From Wuchereria bancrofti (Eukaryota; Nematoda; Chromadorea; Rhabditida; Onchocercidae), in assembly GCA_005281725.1 (NCBI GenBank), contig SSBO01000004.1:1550001-1614000 (forward strand): a DNA stretch of 64,000 bases, in the 5' to 3' direction. The notes beneath the pieces were generated by a model. The model was given only the letters and a program-made list of their open reading frames with translations. It did not search any database and was not told the DNA's origin. Position numbers and translations under genes: made by a program. Of the stretch, positions 44,701 through 57,312 are shown piece by piece (within the stretch, counting starts at the first letter, position 1; each line of letters opens with the position of its first letter).

Positions 44701-47700
44701 TGTGGTGGAGAATTCAATTTGATTTCACCGTAAATTATTATAAGCCATTATCAAATAAAACTATTTTAAAATCTCACATGACTAAAATAACTTTAGATAT
44801 CTTACCGGTGATCAGCTCAAGAGTGAATCCTCCTTGGATACATATGCTCGAGCTTTGCTTATGGGTTGTAGATGTGTTGAACGTATGCTTTTGTTTTGTT
44901 TAATTGACATTAGTGGCTTGACCAGGTAAAAGGAAGCTTCCAACATAAAATATAAAATTTTATAAAATTTTAAATTAGTTACACGATGACGGGTAAAACA
45001 GACGATAAAGCAAAATATGTCGATGACTAGATCTTCCTCAGTTCATAATAGAAAGTATTTGAAAAACAAATCGAGAAATAAACCTAAATATAATTGGTGA
45101 AAAATAAATTTAAGTTCTTAATTGAGTAATATTTAAATATTGTGTCTGGTTTTAGTTGACTGTTGGGATGGACAAAAGAGAAATTCAGGTGAAATACAAG
45201 ATATTGTTATCTACCATGGTTACACGATGACTAGTAAAATCAATTTACGCGATGTGCTTTACACCATTCGTCATTATGCTTTTATCAACAGCGAGTAAGT
45301 TTAGATAAATGATGTTAAATCGTGTAGAATAATCATTCAATGCTTTCTATATTCCTAAGCTTTTGCATTTATAACTCTACTTCAAAAAAGTAGTAAAATA
45401 TTGCTTTATATGAGATCAAAGCTATGTATATGGTTGTATTGTCTTAAAATAATGTTTAAAAACTCGTGATAAACAAATTTAGGTTTCCAGTGATTCTTTC
45501 GATTGAAGACAATTGTTCAGTACCGGTGCAACGCCTGCTTGCTCGTGAAATTAGAGAAATTCTTGGTGATTATTTACTCACAGCTCCAGTTAGTCGTGAA
45601 GAAACTTGTTTACCATCTCCGGCAGCACTAAAGCGAAAAATTATTCTAAAGCATAAAAAGCTACCGACAGAAAGTGAAAGTATTATCTTACAGCAAGCCG
45701 ATGAGGGTGAATTTTTCTAAATGCTTCCGAACGGTATAATATTTAATGCTTCTGTAGTTGAATTCTGTATATTTGCGTGTTTTTGCTTTAATGGAAATTG
45801 AAAAGAATTCACACATACATTTAAGTAGCTTCAAAGTATGTCTGAAGAAACTCGAGGGTTGAATTGAATTCTTTATGTTTTTAGATCAGGAGCAGGATTT
45901 GCTTTTGCTGAATTTTACGCGACAAGGAATTCTGTCATTGAAAGGCGGAATAAGCGATGTAAGTTGCTGCAGTTTTGATATGTAAAAATACTCTGACTCC
46001 TGACCGTTTTTTTTTAAAGGGTTTACAGAAAGATTGATTGAACATTATTATCATTCAGGATTTGCTTTTTTGGAATGATTTGTTAGTATCACTCAACACT
46101 TTTATAAATACAAATTTTTACTTTTTTGTAAATATGAGCAACTAACGTTATTTAGGAATGGACAACTCATTTATTTATATTGTTTCCGGATCGTTTATGT
46201 TATATGTTAGAACAGTGCGAGAATAATATCGATAATCATGGTATTCTAAGACGTCAAGATTCATTGGGAAACGCACAGGATGATGAAAATCAGGTGATCT
46301 GTTTAGTGTTTATTGTTAATTTCTTGTGAAACTTTTTAGTGTGTGAAATAATTTAACATTTCTGTTTCAGATGTTGTTTCTACTCAGAATTTCTATTATA
46401 GGATGTTTTGACAAACTTGACGGGTTTTGGTGTTCCTCCAGAAGAAATGCATATTACAGAAGAATGGTTTCATGGTAAAACAGATCGAGATATGGCAAGA
46501 ATTCGCCTTTTGGAGCACAAAGATAAAGGCAATGGTCTTTTTTTGGTTCGCGATTCGACTATTTTTATTGGCGACTACTCGTTATCATTTTTGTAAGGGT
46601 CTTTTTAAATTAGACGGGATGCATTGTTTTTCTTTAATTATTGCAGAAGCTTTTATTTGTGATTGTTGTCAGGATCTTTTATATTATTATATATATCCTT
46701 TATTAGAAATTGTTACTGGATCGTTGACATTCGTAAGATAAAGCTGACGACTTTAGTTTTGGACATTTTTCATTAACCAAATCAAATAAGAATGAAATAT
46801 ACTAATTTTAGACATAATGAGAAAGTACATCACTGTCGAATACGCACCAGGATGGTAAATGGTGAAAAAAAATATTATTTTTTGGAAAATAGGCAAATGG
46901 ATACACTTTATGAGCTTATATCGCACTATACAAAGGAAAGATTGAGGACACCTAATTTTAGCACGACACTGGTCACTCCATGTCCGCAGCCTTGTCCTCA
47001 TCTTGGGATGATGTGAGTTTTGGACTAAATGTGTGGAAGCATCCTTGAATTGTTTCGAATTTTTTATATTTAAATATCACATCAGTGTTCTTATGTTGAG
47101 TACATAGTATTAGTCAATGAAGAACAATATTAGTTGCAGGATGTAAATCACGTTTCGGTATCTAGTGCTATACAAATCTTTTTATGCTCAAAGAAATAAA
47201 AAGAGATTAGTAGAAAAGTAAGCTTAAAATGCGAAACTCTTGCAAATACGAGGTATCAGAGACATAATATGAGGTATTGTGTTTATTGTTCAGATGGTTT
47301 TGTGAGAAAACAGATAGAAATCGTGCCGAAGAACTGCTGAACACAGTTCAACAAGATGGGGCTTTCTTGCTGCGCTTTAGTTCTACTGATAAAAACGTTT
47401 TTGTGCTTTCTCTGAGGTATGCATCATTCCATTCTTTCATTTATTCATCTTGATGAAATGCCGTTGCTTCTTTTGCATTCGCTAATAGCAATCACTGCTA
47501 TTAAACTATTTGGTGGCATTAAAAGTCGTGTTACGTTATAGAGTTGACGGCGAAATATGGCATTACCATTTGAAACGCGATGGTCGAATTTTTGTTGTTA
47601 ACCAGACTGTTTTCGAGAATTTGAATCAAATAGTTGAATATTATTCAACAAGGGAATTCGTTCGTGGAATATGTCTAAAATATCCTGTGGGTGAGGATAC

Positions 47701-50700
47701 TATTATTGATTCTGCAGGTGTATGCTTTAGTACCGACCGGGCACCTGGATGTTACATGGAACTCAAAGACATTGATAAAGAGGTAATAAGATTGGTTTTG
47801 TTAAATGAAGCATAAAATTTCTCCAAAACTACTTGCGAATTTATCATTTTTATTGAGTTTCAGTAAGTTCCATTAGTTCTCGATATTCTCAGTTCGTGCT
47901 TTGAGAAGAGAACTCTATTCATGAAATGAACAACTGTCTGGAAAAATTGCTATGTTAGGCAAAAATTGCTGGTATATTCAGATATGTTACTAGTCATGAA
48001 TATGCAGGGTAAAAACCTGAATGAAGTCATTTGTTTTGTCATAATTGGTGAGAACAGTGGAAGAATTCATGTATTCTAAGGATTTAATATAAATGGATTG
48101 CTATTAATGAAACAAAATGAAAACTAAAGTGAAAAATTTTCTCGTGAAATCTCATTTTTCGAAAATATTGTTGAACAAAAGGAAATTGGAGTATATTTAA
48201 TTCATATTATTTTTTATTTTGTTGCACTAAGATATTCCTTTTGCACTTAGAGAGTATAATTCACCATTTAAATTTAGATATTGGTTCGAGCTATCGAGTC
48301 CTACAATGGATCTCTTCCCAGTGAGCTTTCATTCCCTATAAATGCGGTGATAAATGTATTCAGGAAAGATGGCGATCGGTAACTATTTTTTAAAGTGAAA
48401 ATCTGAAAATCTCATAAATTTGAGAAACTTTGATTTGGAGCTATCTTGAAAAATTCCAGATTACTAAACTCAAAGTTGAAATATTATGTTATAGCTGGCG
48501 TGGCAAATATGGCGGTCGTTCAGGTTTCTTCCCTTCTCGATGCGTTATTGAACTAGAAACTTTTGGTAATCAACCGGTGCGTCCTTTACGAAGTCTTGAA
48601 AAAATGCTCATGAAATATTAAAGCGTTCTTGAATTTGTTTCTAGCTTGTTCGCTGATTTGACAAACTCAGTATTTACATATAAATTTTTTTAGAGTGAGT
48701 TGGGGCCTTACGCAACTATCGATTTGGCTGATTCTTTAATTGAAGAAGTACCGTTTGAAATTGCTGGTCGACCGTTTGCATTTAAAATCAGACGTGTTTC
48801 AGCGCACTGGAATCCAAGCGTATATTAGTTTTGTTATTCACAATTTGGTATTTGCTCACAGTTAAGAGTTAATGTTTTAGATTTAATAAAGATGAATTGG
48901 TTCTTTTTTAATTTGAATTATAATTTACTAGTAATTATTTTCAGGAATACGTATTAGCTGCCAATTCAAGTGAAGAACGTGAAGACTGGTTAAATATTCT
49001 ACATGAGCTGATGAGGACAGCTACAGATCGCAATACCATGATACGTACACGAGAGAAAAATTTGCGAATAGCTTCTGAATTATCTGATTTGGTGGTTTAC
49101 TGCCAGGCAGTCCCTTTCAATTCACAGTTCGCAAGTATGTTTCAATATATTATTAGTCTCGCAGGATCTAATGCTGAGCTTCTTTCAATAACTTAATTAA
49201 TTACGTCATAACGAATATTCAGTTGTCCCAAAGTTTAATGGTAAAAATGAATTCATCAAAAAAAAAAAAAAAAAACGTTTAAAGAAAAAGTAATCTAGGA
49301 TTATGAGGATATGGACATCACATCAAATGCACCCGTGTGGAATATGAGAATATAAATCCTTTTAATGTAAATATCTTTTTTAGTAGTGATTAAAGAAAAA
49401 ATGTGTATTAAAGTTAAAATTGAGTGGAATCTATATTTTAAAATATTCTGTATCCTGATCCTTGAGTTTGAGGTATCCTGTTCCTCTGATAAGGAACTAA
49501 CTATATCTCAAGGGTCTAGTTCTTACCAGAGTAGTTTAGAAAGATGGAGATTCGGAAGCAGTGCGTTGTTTACGTGTGTTTCAAAAATGAATTCTGGATT
49601 TGTATAGCACTCTTGGAAAAAGCAAATTCTGATAATATTACAGCACAAGGCAATTTCTATGAAATGTGCTCGTTCAGTGAAACAAAATTCGAAAAACTGA
49701 TGGAACGAGGTTTAGTTCAGTTTAATGCTCGTCAGTTGTCACGCGTTTATCCGCAAGGTTCACGTGTTACTTCAGCAAATTATGATCCAGTACCAATGTG
49801 GAATGCTGCATGTCATATGGTTGCATTGAACTACCAAACTGGCGACAGGGTTAATGTTCAACTCTGTTATAACATACTTAAATGGAGAAAGGTGTTAGGT
49901 GTTGTTTTTACTATTTCATTTCTGTAGTCTAATCATTTGCACGTAGTGTTTTAATTTTCTTTGCTATAGACAGTAAATTTTAAAAATATTTGATATAAGT
50001 AAAATTTTATGTCGAAACTGATTGTTCTTTATGTACAATTTTAGTTTTTAGTATATTTTGTAGCATATATCCACCGTCTTATAGATTTTTTTTATGCATG
50101 AATTTTTTTCTTTTGAGAAAGTTGGTTTATTTTTCAAACAGTAGGTAATATGGAGCGGTAAAGTATTGTCTTTTTTTAATAAAAATTTGAATATGTGTTC
50201 TGATCCTTTTGAAAATTTTTTTCATTGATTCATGAATTTGTGAAAACTTTAATAGTTTAATTTGCTTCATTGTTGTTCTTTTGATGGATGAAACTGAATG
50301 AAAGTTTTAGTCAATGCAACTTAATCAAGGCAAATTTATGGCGAATGGTCAGTGTGGATATGTACTGAAACCGTCTTATATGATCGATGAAATGTTTTCT
50401 CCAGATGCTGCTGAAGTTGTATCTACCTCTTGTCCAATCATTCTTACTGTTCATGTAAACATTTATTCCCTGTTCAGTTGGAAAGATTTTAGATTCCAAA
50501 ATCAGAAGATACATTGTTTCGGAATTGAAATCAGTACTGAAACTAATTCTATGAAAGCGAGTTTCTTCCTAGTTTCAGAATTTTGGTATTAATTAACTTT
50601 TTAAAATTCACTGGATTTTCAAAATCGAAACTTAACGCTTGATACTGCTAAAAAGAGTTTGGTATTTACTTTAAAATCAGGATTATCAAAATTATTTTCT

Positions 50701-51935
50701 AAAGTTATTCAGGTAGTAGGAGGACAACATTTGTCAAGGAAAGATAGAAATCGAGGTATCTGTTCTCCTACTGTTACTGTAGAAGTTGTGGGTTTGCCAG
50801 CTGATTCAACCAGTGTTCGAACACGAGCTATTGGTTCGTTTTTTGGCGAGATTTATGGTGAAAGTTTCTAAAATTTAAATGATTTTATTAATAGATCAGA
50901 ATTCAAATTCAATCTTGAATTTAAGTTCAGCTTCCAATGGTTTGAATCCTGTTTGGAATGAGAAATTCATGTTCAAAGTGTACTGTCCAGAAATAGCTTT
51001 ACTTCGCTTGTATGTTGAAGATGGCGATTTTATGGGACCCAAGATGGATCCATTTATTGGACAAGCTGTTTATCCACTTGACTGCATTCGCACTGGTATG
51101 CTTTTCATTTCATTCAAATATAAATTGTCATTCAGTACATTTCTTGAGATGTTATATGATAAACTACGGATACAAGTTTCTGGCTTTGAGCAGATGTAGT
51201 TATAGATATATTACTTGAATAGAACCTCTTGATATTGTAGTTCATTTGTCTACTAATTTTTATTTTTTTTAGGTTTTCGATCTGTACCACTTCGTAATCA
51301 ATACAGCGAGGAATTAGAATTGTCGTCATTACTTGTTTATCTCGATATGCGCCGTCGAAGTAATGAAGCAGAAGTTCTAAATCCACATGTTGATTTGCAA
51401 TCTAGCCGATATGTTGCCGGTATTACGTTCATTTCACTGAATTTGAAAGCATGAATCCCTGATAATTCGCTTCAAATTAGATGATATTCTTAAGGATTTT
51501 GTTTAACACTGCAGGTGGATTGCACAAGACATTAACATCGTCTGGCGTATTTTCGGCACGGTTGAATTCAACCGATCAAAGTAATTTCACAGTACCAGTA
51601 TCACCCAATTTATCGGTTGCAAAACAAGTCCAAGTTCTGATGGATTCGACGCCCTTAGAGTATTTTTTTTTCTTTTTTTATGATTCTTCGAGAAATCTTT
51701 TTATCATTTTTAGGAAACTTCTTAAAACTCATTAGTGTGCATCATAATGAATATGAACGTAATTGTTACACTAAACTTTTCTTTCAAACTTTTTCTGTTT
51801 TTTTGAAGTATAGTTGAAGAAATCTTTAAGGCGCTTTTGTTGAAATCATACTCTTTCTGTTTTAGCAGTTCGACAGCATCTGCTTCGAGAAAAGAAAGTA
51901 GTTTGAAAAAGATTTTCCGGCTTGGAAAAAATTAA
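41724..51935 (+). CDS. plc-3: Phospholipase C-gamma (complete, 29 exons)
   Basis: PLC-gamma hydrolyses PIP2 to IP3 and diacylglycerol downstream of tyrosine kinases at the plasma membrane. Exons: 41724-41853, 42117-42232, 42627-42816, 43027-43174, 43512-43602, 43715-43849, 44029-44118, 44270-44377, 44542-44657, 44797-44882, 45156-45294, 45483-45706, 45885-45958, 46156-46293, 46402-46592, 46812-47012, 47294-47416, 47542-47782, 48278-48378, 48495-48576, 48694-48819, 48945-49134, 49644-49855, 50311-50454, 50713-50833, 50895-51095, 51273-51419, 51515-51659, 51866-51935. They total 4080 bases, 1359 residues, in frame. Domain order: PH (about 35-195), EF-hand region (195-335), X box (337-524; His373 in SSHN and His424 in YHG), split PH first half, N-SH2 (FLVRDS), C-SH2 (FLLRFSS), SH3 (848-908), split PH second half, Y box (1013-1130), C2 (about 1131-1290). 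Tyr838 (GCYMEL) matches regulatory Tyr783 of human PLCG1. The end of exon 23 is uncertain. Confidence 0.97.
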
Positions 51936-54808
51936 AGAAAGTGATTTGTTCAATTCACCAGCAGTTGTCTTATCATTTTAACTGTTGATACGAGACTAAC
52001 AATCTTGATAGCAGTGAAGTTTATGGGTTCATTAGTTGGTATTGTAATTGAAAAAGAAAATATAGAAGTAGATGAAATTTTGTTTTTAGGGCTTACATTA
52101 ATAGTCCTAATGTAGCCCGTGTTTGTGAGAAATGGAATGAAATTTCTCTATTTTATACTTTTTGACCTATCATTAGAAGGGAAGTTTCAAAAAAGCCCTT
52201 TTCATGCATCTTTTTCAAAAAGGAAATCAATTCACTGAAATGTTCTTTAAAGTGCATTTATAGATTATCTGAATTTTTGATTGTTTCATTTCAAACAATT
52301 TTTATGCATTGTAAGAAAGTTGTTTTAAATGCAGATTTTATCGTTTTAATTTTGATTCTTTAACTGCTTATGTTGAGGGGTAAACAACTTTCCAACTTTT
52401 CATTCAATACTGTCATAGCAAAGCATTTCAACATTTAGATATTGTAAAATATGTTTATTTTTTTTTTTTTTGGTTTAGCATAGATAGGTTGAAATTATAA
52501 GAATTTTCACTGTTTCCAAGATATAAGATGTATTGCTTTTGAATTTCCTTCATAATCTAATTATTTTTTATTCACAGGTAAAGGTTGGAATTTGTCCTGC
52601 ATAAGGTATATTTCTTTTCACTACTGATAGTTTAAAAATTCATTATTAGTTTAACTAGAAAATTATGTTAGTACATTTATTATTTTGATCACAAATATTC
52701 ATTTTATTTCTCATTATTCGATTTATTTCTCAAGGATTTTTCTTCTTGATTAATAGTTTTTTATTATTTCGAAATAGCAAGTCAAACAAGTCGAACAAAA
52801 TTTTTGAACTTTTTTACAAGCTTTGCTTAAAAATATTCTTGTAGTTCTAGCACCAAATTAGTTTTCAATTTTCGAATTTCTTTTGCTCATGCATGCTTAG
52901 TAGACCTTTGTGCACCTTCCACTTTTTTACATTCCTTTGTTTTTCAGCAATCTTTTTCTGGAAATTTACTACTCATCTTGTAAAAGTCCTTCCTCTTCAT
53001 TCTGAATAATTCTTCTAGGTGGTGCTTAGTGAAGATAATTATTTATGCTTCGTTTATTTCTCCAGATTGTTTTAACAGTCCTCTTAAATTAAGTAAATTA
53101 TATTTTATTCTGAATATATTTCAAGAAAATCTTTTAGATCACTTACTTCTGAACTTCATAAAATGCGCGTTTCTCAATACCTGGAAATTTTTTTCAAAAA
53201 ATATTTCATGTCTTAAACTTCAATTTCAGAAATCAATTATTCCAGCTCACTGGTTTTGAAAGGGTTTGAATCTCTAATCATCACTACTTTACAGTAATCA
53301 CCAAAGTGCATATACTGCGAATTGATTAATTAGTATTTTCCCTTTCTACACTTAGTAAGATTCTGCAGCCTTGTCAACTTTATAAAGCAGCGTAAAATTG
53401 AACCTTGGTTTAATTCATTATATTAAAATGAAAGCCCTTACATATTTTTTTATTTAGTAGTCGAGCGTGACTATTGTAAACAAAGGAGAAAAAGAACATT
53501 ATAACCTGTTCGATGAGTAGGAAAGATTGAAGTTGGAAATTCAAAGACATGTCCTGACGTCATTCAAAGAATATGTTCTCCTAATAATTACGAAAAGATT
53601 TCCCTTCCTTTTCGTTCATTTTCTGATGTATAAAAAAAGAAATCCTCATAACGTTTTAGTTATTTCCCGAGAGTTTACTAACTTAGCTAACTGAGCAACT
53701 TCTGCATCTCTTATTATTCTATATCCTGTGCTTTTATTTTATTTTTCTTCATAAGATTGATATTTTTTACTTTGAGAAAATTGCTAACAGCTAATTAGTT
53801 GGTTGATTGCGCACGTTTATGTATTTACTGATATTTCACTTTTTTCTTGTGAGAAAATTCAGTTCTACATCTCTTATTGTATTCTTCTACATCCTGTTTT
53901 CCTACTGTTTCATTTTTCCTTTGTTAAGAATTAGTATTCATAAAAATGTTTAAATTGACTCGATTATATTGCCGATTCTTTGCCTTTGAAAGCTATGATT
54001 TTGTATGTATTTATAATGGCTTTCCTAGCTTACTGCTTAATGCAAATAATTTTCCTCGGTGCATTTACTTGTTTATTAAAATTTACCAGAAAAATGAGTA
54101 TTCTAGTATGTTCCACGAGTTTCAGCAGTGCATAAGATAAAAAGGTGAACACTTCAGAAAGGTATGCAAGTTAACCGGTGAACTACGAGTAATGAACACA
54201 TCTGTCTATTTCGGTGACAGTTTGGAGGTTATCTTTCAAGACATAGAAACATGAAATATTGTGTTAATGCTTGAGATAGATGAGTTATGTATGCCTTATG
54301 GCTTTCAAATCATTTATCTGAGTTAATCGGCTAATAATCAGAATTAATTTCTTATGGATAGTATTCCTGCGGTAAGAGTTCAAAGTCTTATAGCTTGCCA
54401 ACGAAGGTAGAGGAAAAAGAATTTATGCTTTTTTGAGGAATGATGGAAGTCGAAGTGAGAAAATAGCAGAAAATTGATGCATATTCTCTTTATAAAATGA
54501 AGGAGAAATTTATTTTTTCTTCACCTCGTTTACAAGGAATTTTAACAACCTAATGGAACTCCAGTGTGTTAAGTCTAATTTTAAAAGCTTAATTCCAAAA
54601 CTAAAGTTGAAAGCTTTAGTTGAGAGGTAAATTTTTGTGGAACTCATGGAAACGCTATTGCTGGATAGATGTCGTTTAAGAGAAGTTCCGTATTTCGGAA
54701 AGATCCTATCCATAAATCCCAGAATAGTCCTTATGTCATCGTAGACTTCTATCTGAAATTCTATTTTTTCAACTTTTCAAAAAGGTTATCTTAATTATAG
54801 AAGTTGCA
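51936..54808. other. Intergenic region without supported genes
   Basis: This holds the plc-3 3' end and the upstream region of the receptor gene. Short open frames on both strands have low-complexity, AT-driven composition and no usable splice context. No repeat or RNA gene was seen. Confidence 0.5.
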
Positions 54809-57178
54809 ATGTCAAATTCGTCATCACTTATAATACAAGATATTAGTGAATGCTTTGAATTTCGAAATGAGCTACTTAAGGTAAGTTAGCAATGATGTTA
54901 CAGAGTATATTTCAGATGTATCTTGTGAACAGTAAAAAACAAGGGTATATTACTTTGCTTCAAATTCTTGTTGAGATATGATAGTTGTATTTTTAGAAAT
55001 TTAATCAGTTAATTGATATTCTTACAGAATCTTTCGAAAACCACATTCTGTTCAAATTTTGAAGTGTTAAGCGAAATTTATGAAGAAAATAGTAATGTAG
55101 TAATGAGATAATTCTTTGATCTGATAGGTCAGTCAATCTATTTTTGAAAATTTTGATTTCTAAATCAATTTCAGAGGGTTCACTATACTACAAAAGGATT
55201 AATTAATAATTTAAAAGTAAAATTAAGCAGAAATGAATAAACAAATATATACATACTGCAGGCCATCTCATTTATTCCATTTGGTATTTGCTCGACTATA
55301 TCTAATACCATCCTAATAATTGCCATACTGCGAAACACTCACTTGCGTTACCGCCACGAAATGCAAATCGTCTGTGCCCTGTCTGTTGCTGATTTTGTTG
55401 AAGGTTTGTATATTTTACTGTTGAAATGTGATTCAAAATTATGAATACTGAAATTCATCCAAATCAATTGAATTACTGAAACTATTCCATTTACTGAATT
55501 TCTTAACATTACCTTTAAGACTACGGCACATTCTATCTCACATCTTTCTTCTCTAACATTTTATCTTCAACATTTCTTTTGCTTTATAAAACTACTTGAT
55601 CAACTTCTGCTCAATTCGTTTTAAACTCAAAAATTGAAAGAAAAAATCATTCGAATCTGGTTTCTAACTGAATCACTTCGTTCGATTAGAACAAGTTAAA
55701 TCTTTTAACATTTGCAATCGTTTATTGTGATATGATATATATAATAATATTCATTAATTAATGAGCAGGAAAAGATAGAAATGAAGAGAATGTGTCATAA
55801 AGTTGAGCGATGTAAAAATTGCAGTTACTTTTACACAAAAACAGTTAAATCTTTTAGCATTTGCAACCGTTTGTGGCGGTGTTTATCGTATACTGATAAT
55901 ACTTTTGAATTTGAAAGATCAAAAGTTTCATCTTCTCCAATGTATGTTATTACCTCACTCTTGGTTATGGCGTTGGTCTGATTTCGCTACTTCATTTATG
56001 CTATTAACAACAACATGCGATCGGATACTCTCAGTGATTTTTCCACTCAAATATATGAGATGGCGATCCACATATTCTTATATCGCTATTGGATTAGTAA
56101 ATTTTTTACTCTCATATTTTGGCGCAATTCAATTTTTCACTTTATACTTTCTTTTTGTAGAACTCAGTATTCATAAGTGTCAATGAAGTCAAGAATAGTT
56201 TCAGCCATATGCATTATCAGCACTGTTATCAATGTTTGCTTGGCATCGATCCGTTACAAAGTATGCTGAAATATCAATGCTTTGCACGAACGTTTACATT
56301 TCACCTATCTTTTATATGTTCTCTAAATATTTGACCGCTGCATCAAGTGTGCTTAGTGTCATCCTTTATATTCCTACAATTTTCATCGTTAAAATACAAA
56401 GGAAACAAATGTCACATATCTTAACTAATTCACAGGTTTGCCTTCTACTCTGTTACCTTTTACTCTGACTTCTCTGTTAAGTATATTTAATAACTTAAAT
56501 TATGTACAAGCAAGTGACAATTATTTGTTTTTGAATATAAAGCAGACCAATTAATATCAATTACTTTTAACTGTTATACTAATTTCCTGAACTGAATATG
56601 GAAGTTATAGAGCTCAACAAACGCCAAATAGTCACTTTGTAAATTCATTTATTCAACTCAATAAGTAGTTTAATATTTAAATTCATTTACTGAAAACTGC
56701 TCCTCAGTGTAGTTAATGATTATTTTGTGAACAACTTATGGACTCATCGAAACTATGTCTTCTTTAGATAGCTCGTCAACACAGAGCACAAGTGCGAATG
56801 ACAATGACATTAGCAATTTCATGTTTTGCGACATTCTTTCTAGACGCCTTGCCTCGAGCCATGGGTATTTATGGTTAGTTGATTGAGCAAAATGATATGT
56901 AAATGTGATTAGATAGGTATTTATATATGTCAAAGTTCATACTGAAACAATTGTCAATATCAAGTACTACAGGCATTCTAGACGAGAATTCAACTGAAGC
57001 AGGAAAACAATGTGAGGGTGTAATGCAAGTATTATTTCATTTAACAAAACTGAATTCGATTATCAATTTATTTCTTCACTATCATCGTAATCCTGCACTT
57101 CGCGAATCTGTTTTGAATGTTGTTCGCATGTTTTACATTGGTAAATTTTTGATTTGGAATTTACAAAGTTCATTTTAA
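54809..57178 (+). CDS. Seven-transmembrane receptor, nematode serpentine (srsx-like)
   Basis: A rhodopsin-type membrane receptor, probably for a small molecule or peptide. Exons: 54809-54880, 55262-55403, 55858-56096, 56205-56435, 56768-56873, 56973-57178; 996 bases, 331 residues, all in phase. Hydrophobic helices: TM1 near 27-50 (GICSTISNTILIIAIL), TM2 (IVCALSVADFVEAFATV), TM3 (FATSFMLLTTTCDRILSVIF) with a DR motif at 126-127, TM4 (YIAIGLPYALSALLSMFAW), TM5 (YLTAASSVLSVILYIPTIF), TM6 (RMTMTLAISCFATFFLDAL) and TM7 (LTKLNSIINLFLHYHRNPAL). Cys100 and Cys178 are placed to form the usual TM3-loop disulphide. A phase-0 intron at 56097-56204 is required; reading through it gives a false frame break. 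The last exon is read to its own stop, but a GTAAAT donor at 57141 could lead to another exon. The ligand is unknown. Confidence 0.78.
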
Positions 57179-57202
57179 TAATTACGGTTTTAAAATAAAA
57201 TT

Positions 57203-57312
57203 TTTACATGAAAAGGAAAATTTACATGAATAACCCCTTTCCAAATAAATATGATAGCACGTGGTAAGTCTGTTTCTGTTTATGGAAATAATTTCAGGAT
57301 TAATAAAGTGTC
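57203..57312. repeat. Dispersed repeat, copy 1
   Basis: About 110 bases align with 59545-59652 in the same orientation: both begin TTACATGRRAAGGAAA, share an AACCC block, TGTTTCTGTTT in the middle and TTAATAAA near the end, with many substitutions between. It is likely an old non-autonomous element or a segmental duplicate. Confidence 0.65.

Noticed and set aside
44970..45010. Intron copy of the PLC X-box segment (TTACACGATGAC)
   Set aside because: Only about 12 bases are shared with the following exon and the frame does not continue, so it is not a duplicated exon.
56097..56250. Apparent frameshift in the seven-transmembrane receptor
   Set aside because: A canonical GT-AG intron (56097-56204, phase 0) joins the flanking frames and restores a normal TM4, so no frame break is needed.
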